This document shows, one piece after another, positions 1 to 5,467 of a stretch of DNA of 8,135 nt. The stretch is from RHKX01 sp035759925. Lineage in GTDB: Bacteria > Actinomycetota > Thermoleophilia > Solirubrobacterales > 70-9. Within the stretch, counting starts at the first letter, position 1, and each line of letters begins with the position of its first letter. Location: the NCBI GenBank assembly GCA_035759925.1, contig DASTTY010000056.1:1-8135 (forward strand), given 5' to 3'. The notes below the pieces were generated by a model, which was not told where the DNA came from, ran no database searches, and worked only from the letters and a program-made list of their open reading frames with translations. Position numbers and translations under genes: made by a program.

Positions 1-148
1 TTCCCAGCCCGGAGAGCGCGCCGGCGGCCGCTTCGGCCTGGGCGCGCCCACGGTCGCTGAGCATGTCGCCCTCCTGCTCGGGGATCGCGATCCGCTCCCG
101 ATCGGCGTTCGAACGCGACTCGCCGTGGCGAAGGAGATGGACGCGCAC
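1..148 (-). CDS. Histidine phosphatase family protein (phosphoglycerate mutase-like), N-terminal part
   Basis: The first 49 residues are visible; the gene runs off the left edge. The protein begins MRVHLLRHGESRSN. This is the catalytic signature of the histidine phosphatase superfamily, RHGE followed three residues later by Asn, with His8 as the expected phospho-accepting residue and Arg7 beside it. Around residues 30-40, LSDRGRAQAEA matches the usual 'L(S/T)xxGxxQA' stretch. The start is GTG at 148. It is well constrained, because an in-frame TGA lies only two codons upstream (155-157) and no other start fits before the motif. A GGAG at 161-164 lies 12 bases upstream, a rather long spacing. 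The family includes phosphoglycerate mutases, SixA-type protein phosphatases and sugar-phosphate or nucleotide phosphatases. The substrate cannot be told from this fragment, and the second catalytic His lies outside the window. Confidence 0.88.
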   Translation of the reverse strand, partial: MRVHLLRHGESRSNADRERIAIPEQEGDMLSDRGRAQAEAAAGALSGLG

Positions 149-332
149 CGGCGCTCAGGTCTCCGCGCGGAGCGATCGGGGATCGAGCAGGCGCTCGGAG
201 GTGGGGCGGTCATGGCCGATGCCGCCATCGTCGCGCATCGCGATGAACGACGGCTTACGCGGTCATGACGGCGACTGCTCAACGACACCGCGACCGGCGC
301 CGGCAGCCGGCCTCGCCGGTAGGGTCCTCGAG
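149..332. promoter_or_regulatory. Divergent intergenic region between the phosphatase and the secreted hypothetical gene
   Basis: These 184 bases separate two genes transcribed away from each other, so promoters for both should lie here. I could not find a convincing -35/-10 pair on either strand. A 9-bp direct repeat, GCGGTCATG, occurs at 206-214 and 259-267 (53 bases apart); it may be chance. A coding-like minus-strand stretch (155-238) is discussed under findings. The call rests on gene layout only. Confidence 0.3.
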
Positions 333-1436
333 GTGAGGGGAGCGAGGGGGAGACTGATCGGTGTCGCCGGGATAGCGTGCTTGGCCATCGCCGCGATTCC
401 TTCGGTTGCAGCCGGCGCGAGCGACGACAAGGTGCGCTACGTCGTTTTTCAGGCCGAAGGATCGAACGGCTATCACGTGCAGTTCGTCAGCCGGGGCTCC
501 AAGCGGGCCCAGCGAGCCCAGATCTGGACCGACAAGGGGCGCGAATACGCCGAGTGGACCACCGTGGGCGGGGAGCTCGTCGACGCCGAGGTCGGTCAGG
601 GAAGCGCCACGGTCATCTACGACCTGAAGCGAGCTCGGTCGATAGGGCCGCGAGTCGAGGTCGAGATGGGGCCGCTGGGGCGGATATCGGCCCGATTCCG
701 AACGGCAAGGGTGGAGACCTCGCGGCGACCGTGCGTGACCGTGAGGTCGAAGTTCGGCCACCTGGCCGGCGACATCAGGTTCACGGGCGAGGGCGGATAC
801 TCGAGCCTCGATGAATCCAGCATCAGAGCAAGGCTCGTCTCCGTCGATCGTCGATGTGGAAATCGCACCGCCCGGGGGGTTGGCCGTTCCGTCGCAAGTG
901 CCGGGCCTTGGCGTGGGCCGTCGCTGCTCGCATGCGGACCGACGTCCCGAGTCGCGATGTTCGCCAGGCGAGAGAAGTTCTTCGGCGATTTCCTCGCGGT
1001 CAAGACCGAGCGAACCGACGTCGCTCGGATCACCCGAGTGGCGGGCGTCATCCGTCTCGCCGATTCGTTCACCTACAGGCGAGACCTGCAGTCGGCGAAG
1101 CTGAGACCGGAACCTCCGTTCTTCCTGGGAGAGGCCCGGTACGCGGACGGTACCCTCTCCGGCGACCTCAGAGCCCGCTTTCCGGGCGTCGGATGGACGG
1201 CGCTCTCCCCGGGCGTAGCAACCCTGTTCAGGAGCGATCCCGATCCGCTGCCCTGCGAGAAAGTCTTCGATTTCATGGGCAGATCGGCGGTGTCGAGCGA
1301 TGCCGCACGGGTCCCGATCGAACGGCTCAGGTCACGTCTTGCTCCTCCGCGCCTCGCGCCGCTGAGGGCGGTTTCGTCCCGGATGCGGGACGAGATCGGG
1401 GTCAGCGGCGGGCGGACGTTCGCTCCCGTGCCGTGA
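333..1436 (+). CDS. Secreted hypothetical protein, two-part, probably lineage-restricted
   Basis: A 367-residue protein if it starts at GTG 333, which I chose because it puts a normal signal peptide at the N-terminus: a basic stretch (residues 2-7), a hydrophobic core (8-26) and an Ala-Gly-Ala cleavage site near residue 29. An AGGG lies 8 bases upstream. Longer in-frame starts exist (ATG 63, ATG 243) but would bury the signal peptide behind a basic, low-complexity leader, and the first would cover the phosphatase gene. The mature protein looks beta-rich. The first half holds a segment around GDIRFTGEGGYSS, and the second half a segment around FFLGEARYADGTLSGDLRARF followed by a Pro-Gly turn; I recall similar two-part exported proteins of unknown function in Thermoleophilia. 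No catalytic motif is seen. Composition differs from the neighbours: one 60-base line (961-1020) is 62% GC, against 80% in a line of the aldehyde dehydrogenase, and Arg is often AGG/AGA. The last 35 bases overlap the convergent membrane gene. Confidence 0.7.
   Translation: MRGARGRLIGVAGIACLAIAAIPSVAAGASDDKVRYVVFQAEGSNGYHVQFVSRGSKRAQRAQIWTDKGREYAEWTTVGGELVDAEVGQGSATVIYDLKRARSIGPRVEVEMGPLGRISARFRTARVETSRRPCVTVRSKFGHLAGDIRFTGEGGYSSLDESSIRARLVSVDRRCGNRTARGVGRSVASAGPWRGPSLLACGPTSRVAMFARREKFFGDFLAVKTERTDVARITRVAGVIRLADSFTYRRDLQSAKLRPEPPFFLGEARYADGTLSGDLRARFPGVGWTALSPGVATLFRSDPDPLPCEKVFDFMGRSAVSSDAARVPIERLRSRLAPPRLAPLRAVSSRMRDEIGVSGGRTFAPVP
1372..1395 (-). terminator. Candidate hairpin terminator for the three-gene minus-strand cluster
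   Basis: CGTCCCG (1375-1381) and CGGGACG (1386-1392) form a perfect inverted repeat around a 4-base loop, and T1374/A1393 extends the stem to 8 bp. Reading on the minus strand, the hairpin begins about 6 bases after the TGA of the membrane protein gene (1402-1404), where a terminator would be expected. No T-tract follows on that strand, so it would be an atypical, tract-less terminator or simply an RNA 3'-end stabiliser. It lies inside the 3' coding part of the opposite gene. Confidence 0.35.
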
Positions 1437-2160
1437 TCTCGAAGTAGAGCGCCAGGACCGTCAGCGCGTAGAGCGGAGAGCCGAGCAGGTTGGAGACGAC
1501 CGAGGCGAGCCAGTTGCCGGGGTAGCCCTCGCCGAGCAGCGAATGGCCGAGCTGCTCGCCGCCGCTCTCGAGAGCGGCCTGCAGGAAGGTGAGCGGGATG
1601 ACGATCGCCGCGACCCGCCAGAAGTGCGGGCGGACGAGCGCGCGGCTGCGGCGGAAGGCGGCGCGGGCGCCGAGCCCTTCGATCTCGATCGCCGGAGCGA
1701 TCAGGGCGAACCAGGTGATGAAGATGAAGCCGGGGATGATCAGCGCCAGGAAGCCGGCGGCCATGACGAAGAAGAGGGCGATGTCAGCGACGATCAGCGC
1801 CCGATAGGGGAGGCTTCGGGCCACGTCGGCGATCCCGTGGCGGACCCCGGAGCGCCGCTGCTCGACCCCGGCGGCGACGACGCCGGAGTAGAAGACGGCC
1901 CCGAGCAGCGGCACCGAGAGCTGCGCGACGATCAGGAGGGCGAGGACGACCGACCAGCCGCCGCTCCAGTCGTCGATGGTGTTGGGGTCGAGGGCGTCGA
2001 AGGCGGTGATCAGGCCGATCGCGCCGAAGACGAGCAGGCCGGCGCCGAGGAGGAGCTTCCAGTCGTAGCGGTAGCCGGCCGCGACCTGGGCCAGGACCGG
2101 TCGGATCCGGAGCCGCTCGGGTTTCTCCTCGTCGCTGTCGCCGCCGCGCCGCCTGAGCAC
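1402..2160 (-). CDS. Multi-pass membrane protein, YciC / glycerophosphodiesterase-membrane-domain-like
   Basis: A 252-residue integral membrane protein with a charged cytoplasmic N-terminus (residues 1-20). About six hydrophobic segments are visible, near residues 36-54, 70-96, 119-141, 142-158, 182-197 and 219-242. The stretch around 141-181 is the most telling: a Pro-Gly turn in a helix (IIPGFIFITW), then APAIEIEGLGARAAFRRS and RPHFW. This order (IPG helix, 'xxEGLGxxxAxxRSxxLVxxxFW') is seen in YciC-like proteins and the membrane domain found with some glycerophosphodiester phosphodiesterases. The function of such proteins is poorly known and no catalytic domain is attached here. The start is GTG at 2160 with no clear ribosome binding site, and no better in-frame start exists. 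It lies 32 bases after the aldo/keto reductase stop, so it is probably co-transcribed. Its 3' end overlaps the convergent secreted gene by 35 bp. Confidence 0.8.
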   Translation of the reverse strand: MLRRRGGDSDEEKPERLRIRPVLAQVAAGYRYDWKLLLGAGLLVFGAIGLITAFDALDPNTIDDWSGGWSVVLALLIVAQLSVPLLGAVFYSGVVAAGVEQRRSGVRHGIADVARSLPYRALIVADIALFFVMAAGFLALIIPGFIFITWFALIAPAIEIEGLGARAAFRRSRALVRPHFWRVAAIVIPLTFLQAALESGGEQLGHSLLGEGYPGNWLASVVSNLLGSPLYALTVLALYFEITARERTSARR

Positions 2161-2192
2161 GCGGCCAGCCTACGGCCCCGCTGGATGATCAC

Positions 2193-3194
2193 CTAGGCGG
2201 CGCGGCGGTGGAGGACGCCGCCGCGGGCGTTCGGGCCGAGGATCGTGCCGGTGACGGGGACGGAGCCGAGCGCCTCGTCGATCGCGTCGAGGGTGTCGAG
2301 CGAGAGCTCGACATCGGCGGCGGCGACGTTCTCGTGAACCTGCTCGGGACGGCTCGCTCCGATGATCGCCGCGGCCAGCTCACCGCGGCGGAGCACCCAG
2401 GCGAGCGCGAGCTGTGCCATCGAGGCGCCGATCTGCTCGGCGATCGGTCGCAGCCGCTGGACGGCCTCGAGGATGCGGTCGTCGAGCTTGCCCTGGATGA
2501 AGATGCCCATCTCGTCGCTCGCTGCTCGTGAGTCGGAAGGCGGCGGCCGGCCCGGCTCGTACTTGCCGGACAGCACCCCTTCGGCCAGGGGCGACCAGAC
2601 GATCTGGGAGATGCCACGGTTCGAACAGAGCGGGAACACCTCGTCCTCCGGAGCCCGCCAGAGCATCGAGTACTGCGGCTGCGAGGAGACGAAAGTGACG
2701 CCGTCGACGGCGGCGGCGAGGCCGGCTTCGATCTGCTCGGGGGTCCACTCACTGAACCCGATCCAGCGTGCCTTGCCCGCCTCGACCACATCGGCGAGCG
2801 CCTCCATCGTCTCCTCGATCGGCGTGTCGACGTCGAAGCGGTGGCACTGGTAGAGATCGACGTAGTCGGTCTGCAGGCGCGCCAGCGATGCGTCGATCTG
2901 GCGGTGGACCTGCTCCGCGGACAGCCCGCTGCCCCCTTCGACCGGGAAGTAGAGCTTGGTCGCGAGGACGTACTCCTCGCGCGGGTACTCGCCGAGGATC
3001 TCGCCCCAGGCGCGCTCGGCCGCGCCCTGGCCGTAGACGTTCGCGGTGTCGAAGAAGTTGATCCCGGCCTCGAACGCCGCCCGCGTGCAGGCTTCGGCGT
3101 GCTCGCGCTCGACGCCGCCGGCGTAGGTGAGCCAGGAGCCGAGCGCGATCTCGCTCACCTCGAGGTCGCTGCTGCCGAGCCGCCGTCGATTCAC
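2193..3194 (-). CDS. Aldo/keto reductase (NADPH-dependent oxidoreductase, Kv-beta/YghZ-like branch)
   Basis: A 333-residue TIM-barrel reductase of full family length, expected to be cytoplasmic and to reduce aldehydes or ketones with NADPH. The catalytic tetrad is complete: Asp49 and Tyr54 in FFDTANVYG (47-55), Lys80 in LATK and His118 in LYQCHR. Further family marks are GFSEWTPEQ (146-154), QPQYSMLWR (172-180), SPLAEGVLSGKY (201-212), and the cofactor-phosphate loop GASRPEQVHEN (279-289). The LWR variant of the QYxxxxR motif and the overall pattern resemble the Kv-channel-beta/YghZ-type group more than the xylose-reductase type, but the substrate cannot be assigned. The start is GTG 3194, supported by GAGAGG six bases upstream. 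It stands between a secreted hypothetical gene (56-bp gap) and the membrane gene (32-bp gap), all on the same strand. Confidence 0.95.
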   Translation of the reverse strand: MNRRRLGSSDLEVSEIALGSWLTYAGGVEREHAEACTRAAFEAGINFFDTANVYGQGAAERAWGEILGEYPREEYVLATKLYFPVEGGSGLSAEQVHRQIDASLARLQTDYVDLYQCHRFDVDTPIEETMEALADVVEAGKARWIGFSEWTPEQIEAGLAAAVDGVTFVSSQPQYSMLWRAPEDEVFPLCSNRGISQIVWSPLAEGVLSGKYEPGRPPPSDSRAASDEMGIFIQGKLDDRILEAVQRLRPIAEQIGASMAQLALAWVLRRGELAAAIIGASRPEQVHENVAAADVELSLDTLDAIDEALGSVPVTGTILGPNARGGVLHRRAA

Positions 3195-3200
3195 GCTGAT

Positions 3201-3206
3201 CCTCTC
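3201..3206 (-). promoter_or_regulatory. Ribosome binding site of the aldo/keto reductase
   Basis: On the minus strand this reads GAGAGG, six bases before the GTG start at 3194. It is one of the few clear Shine-Dalgarno sites in the window and supports the GTG as the true start. Confidence 0.6.
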
Positions 3207-3250
3207 GTCGGGTACGGACTACGCGACGCTCCTACCCGCTCGGCGGTGGG

Positions 3251-3964
3251 CTATGCGCCGTAGCGCTTCGGCAGCCGCTGGTAGGTGTTCTTGAGCGCGT
3301 CCTGGATGATCGTCGCCGTCCCGTTCGCGCGGAGGACGAGGTTCTCGTCGGGCTTGCGGGTCCGGTAGCGCCAGCCCTCGGGCAGGCCGATCCGGTCCGG
3401 ATGCCGCCGGAGCCCGCGAAGCTGGTCGTAGGTGAGGCCCGGATCGACGATCTGCGAGTAGGCCTGCATCACGTAGACCCGGCCGTCCGGATCGATCAGC
3501 TGGAAGACCGGCCGGTCGTGGCGGAAGACGAATCGGGTCCCCCGCGTGATCTTGACGCCGGTGAACGGCGGTGGCGGCGTCAGCCCGACCTTCGCGAGAT
3601 CGATCGTCGCCACCTCGCGGAGCTGCTTGCCGGCGAGCTCGACGATCGGACCGGGCTCGGTGACCGTGACCTTGTCCATGAGCCAGTAGCGCGGGCCATT
3701 CAGGAGGATCAGGTCGGCGCCGGACTCGGCGGCCAGCTCGGACGTGTCGAGCGAGTCCCACCAGCGCGGCGGGCAGCGGTTGAGACCGTAGGTGTTGTTG
3801 ACCCTCGCCACCGGCGAGGGCGCGAGGAAGACCGTGAAGATCTCGCAGTAGCGCTGGTCGCGCATGTCCCTGCTGCTGATGCTCGCCGGGGCGGGCGCCG
3901 CGAGCAGCAGGGTCATTGCCGCCGCGAGCAGCCCCGCAGCGATCGCGGACATCACCTTGACCAT
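3251..3964 (-). CDS. Secreted conserved hypothetical protein with two Cys and an LNGPRYWLMD motif
   Basis: A 237-residue exported protein. Residues 1-27 are a signal peptide: Lys3, a hydrophobic core from about 6 to 23, and an Ala-Pro-Ala cleavage site at 25-27. The mature part begins with RDMRDQRYCEIFTVFL (33-47) and continues through NNTYGLNRCPPRWWDSLD (56-73) to LNGPRYWLMDKV (88-99). Cys40 and Cys64 are the only cysteines and could form a disulfide in the oxidising outer compartment. I recall this RYCE / YGLNxCP / LNGPRYWxMD pattern from uncharacterised proteins in several bacterial phyla, so it seems conserved, but I know no function for it. ATG 3970 is an alternative start; I prefer ATG 3964 because GAGG at 3972-3975 is then 7 bases away rather than 1. 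The gene heads a minus-strand cluster, with the aldo/keto reductase 56 bp downstream. Confidence 0.82.
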   Translation of the reverse strand: MVKVMSAIAAGLLAAAMTLLLAAPAPASISSRDMRDQRYCEIFTVFLAPSPVARVNNTYGLNRCPPRWWDSLDTSELAAESGADLILLNGPRYWLMDKVTVTEPGPIVELAGKQLREVATIDLAKVGLTPPPPFTGVKITRGTRFVFRHDRPVFQLIDPDGRVYVMQAYSQIVDPGLTYDQLRGLRRHPDRIGLPEGWRYRTRKPDENLVLRANGTATIIQDALKNTYQRLPKRYGA

Positions 3965-4078
3965 CCTCATCCCTCTCCGTTGGTTCGGCGCCGATGTTGA
4001 CTCGAAGTTAGCAAAGCGCCGAGCGGCCGGGATAAGCTCGGCCCGTGGCCGGCCCGACCCAGCTCCACTGAGCGCCTG
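3965..4078. promoter_or_regulatory. Divergent intergenic region between the secreted hypothetical gene and the aldehyde dehydrogenase
   Basis: These 114 bases separate two outward-facing genes and contain an AT-richer island (about 3994-4015), unusual in this GC-rich window, where promoters could lie. On the plus strand, TTAGCA (4008-4013) and TAAGCT (4033-4038) form a weak -35/-10 pair with a 19-base spacer. TTGACT (3997-4002) looks like a -35 but has no properly spaced -10. Only the position of the region is well supported; the individual boxes are guesses. Confidence 0.3.
3972..3978 (-). promoter_or_regulatory. Ribosome binding site deciding the start of the secreted conserved hypothetical gene
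   Basis: Read on the minus strand this is GGAGAGG. It practically abuts the first possible ATG (3970) but sits at normal distance from the second (3964), two codons later, favouring the second. Confidence 0.6.
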
Positions 4079-5467
4079 ATGACGGCGATCACCAGCACCA
4101 ACCCGTTCCGTCCCGCCGAGGTCGTCGCGACCGCCGAGGGCCCCGACGCGGCCGCGCTCGACGCAACGGTCGCGATGGCGGTCGAGGCGCAGCGCGAGTG
4201 GCGCCGGGACGCCCCGGGACGGTCACGGGCGCTCAACGATCTTGCCGACGCCGTCGCCGCCCGCGAAGGCCTCGCCGAGCTGATCACCCGCGAGGTCGGC
4301 AAGCCGATCAGCGAGGCCCGGGGCGAGGTCGCACGGGCCGTCGCGATTCTCCGCTACTACGCGCAGGCGGCCTTCGACCCGACCGGCGAGATCTACCCGG
4401 GCTCAGCTCCGGCGACGACCGTGCAGGTGCGGCGCGATCCGCTCGGTGTCGTCCTCGCGATCTGCCCCTGGAACTTCCCGCTCGCGATCCCGCTCTGGAA
4501 GGCGGCGCCGGCGCTCGCCTACGGCAACGCCGTCGTGCTCAAGCCCGCGGCGCCGGCGATCGGCGTCGCCGCCGTGCTCGGCGAGCTGGCGGCCGCGGCG
4601 CTGCCGGCCGGGGTGCTGACGGTCGTCGACGTCCCCGGCGCCGAGCTCTCCAGCCTGCTCGACGATCCGCGGATCGCCGCGGCGACGTTCACCGGCTCGA
4701 CCGCCACCGGGATCGCGGTGGTCGAGCGGCTCGCCCGCCGCGCCGCCCCCGCGCAGGCGGAGATGGGCGGCCAGAACCCGGCGATCGTCCTCGCCGACGC
4801 CGATCCGGCCGCCGCGGCCGGGCTGATCGTCGCCGGATCGATGCCGTTCGCCGGTCAGAAGTGCACGGCGACGCGGCGGGTGGTCGCCGTGGACACCGTC
4901 GCGGACGCGCTGATCGACGAGCTCGGCGCCGCCGTCGCAGCGCTGCCCGTCGGCGACCCCGCCGCCGAGGACACCCTCGTCGGGCCGCTGATCGACGAAC
5001 GGGCCGTGGCCGGGTTCGAGGACCGCGTCGCCGGCGCGCGCGACCGCGGGGCCGAGCTGATCGCGGCCGCCGAGCCACCCGCCGGCGACGGGCACTTCGC
5101 CGCCCCGACGATCCTCGCCGCTGACGATCCCCGCGACGAGGTCAACCAGGAGGAGACGTTCGGCCCGCTGCTGACCGTGATCCGGGCCGCCGACGCCGAT
5201 GCCGCCGTCGCGATCGCCAACGCGACCCGCTACGGCCTCGTCGGCGCCGTCCACGGTCGCGACGCGGCCGCCGCGACCGCGGTCGCCGAGGGCATCGACT
5301 GCGGCCTGATCAGGGTCAACGCCGTCACGCCCGGAGTCGACTACTACGCGCCGTTCGGGGGCGAGCGCCTCTCCAGCCACGGCCCCCGCGAGCAGGGACG
5401 CGCCGCCCGCGAGTTCTTCACGACGACGCGGACGGTGACGATCGTCGCGCCCGGCCTCAGGGACTGA
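4079..5467 (+). CDS. NAD(P)-dependent aldehyde dehydrogenase, 2-oxoglutarate semialdehyde dehydrogenase-like
   Basis: A 462-residue aldehyde dehydrogenase, oxidising an aldehyde to the acid with NAD(P)+ in the cytoplasm. All key elements are present: PWNFP with Asn132 (130-134), Lys155 in VVLKPAAP, the cofactor loop FTGST (204-208), the general base Glu228 in EMGGQNP, the nucleophile Cys262 in AGQKCTATRR, and Glu359 in EETFGP. The 'GQKCTAT' context of the nucleophile and the C-terminal GPREQGRAAREFFTT are typical of the 2,5-dioxovalerate (2-oxoglutarate semialdehyde) branch used in sugar-acid breakdown. The substrate is inferred from this resemblance only; a succinate-semialdehyde-type or broad enzyme is possible. 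No sugar-acid pathway gene is nearby. The protein is slightly short for the family (often about 475-490), with a short N-terminus. ATG 4079 is the only plausible start, yet no Shine-Dalgarno site precedes it. The 3' end overlaps the convergent antiporter gene by 11 bp. Confidence 0.94.
   Translation: MTAITSTNPFRPAEVVATAEGPDAAALDATVAMAVEAQREWRRDAPGRSRALNDLADAVAAREGLAELITREVGKPISEARGEVARAVAILRYYAQAAFDPTGEIYPGSAPATTVQVRRDPLGVVLAICPWNFPLAIPLWKAAPALAYGNAVVLKPAAPAIGVAAVLGELAAAALPAGVLTVVDVPGAELSSLLDDPRIAAATFTGSTATGIAVVERLARRAAPAQAEMGGQNPAIVLADADPAAAAGLIVAGSMPFAGQKCTATRRVVAVDTVADALIDELGAAVAALPVGDPAAEDTLVGPLIDERAVAGFEDRVAGARDRGAELIAAAEPPAGDGHFAAPTILAADDPRDEVNQEETFGPLLTVIRAADADAAVAIANATRYGLVGAVHGRDAAAATAVAEGIDCGLIRVNAVTPGVDYYAPFGGERLSSHGPREQGRAAREFFTTTRTVTIVAPGLRD

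Noticed and set aside
82..93. 12-bp palindrome GGATCGCGATCC in the phosphatase gene
   Set aside because: It is explained by the general abundance of GATCG-type words in this window; there is no sign of a specific site.
63..332. N-terminal extension of the secreted gene from ATG 63
   Set aside because: The extension would overlap the phosphatase coding region and place about 90 low-complexity residues before an evident signal peptide. GTG 333 fits much better.
854..1447. 197-codon plus-strand frame overlapping the secreted gene in another frame
   Set aside because: It is arginine-rich with no conserved segments, while the competing frame has a signal peptide and patterned beta-like segments. 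A frameshift in the secreted gene was considered, but its frame stays coherent on both sides.
1543..2196. 217-codon plus-strand frame, strongly acidic, opposite the membrane gene
   Set aside because: It is the antisense shadow of a clear membrane protein gene. Its Asp/Glu/Gly/Ala-rich composition is what GC-rich antisense frames give, and no domain is visible.
4403..5380. 325-codon minus-strand frame opposite the aldehyde dehydrogenase
   Set aside because: The plus-strand frame carries every catalytic motif of an aldehyde dehydrogenase. The opposite frame is low-complexity Gly/Arg/Asp and has no recognisable feature.
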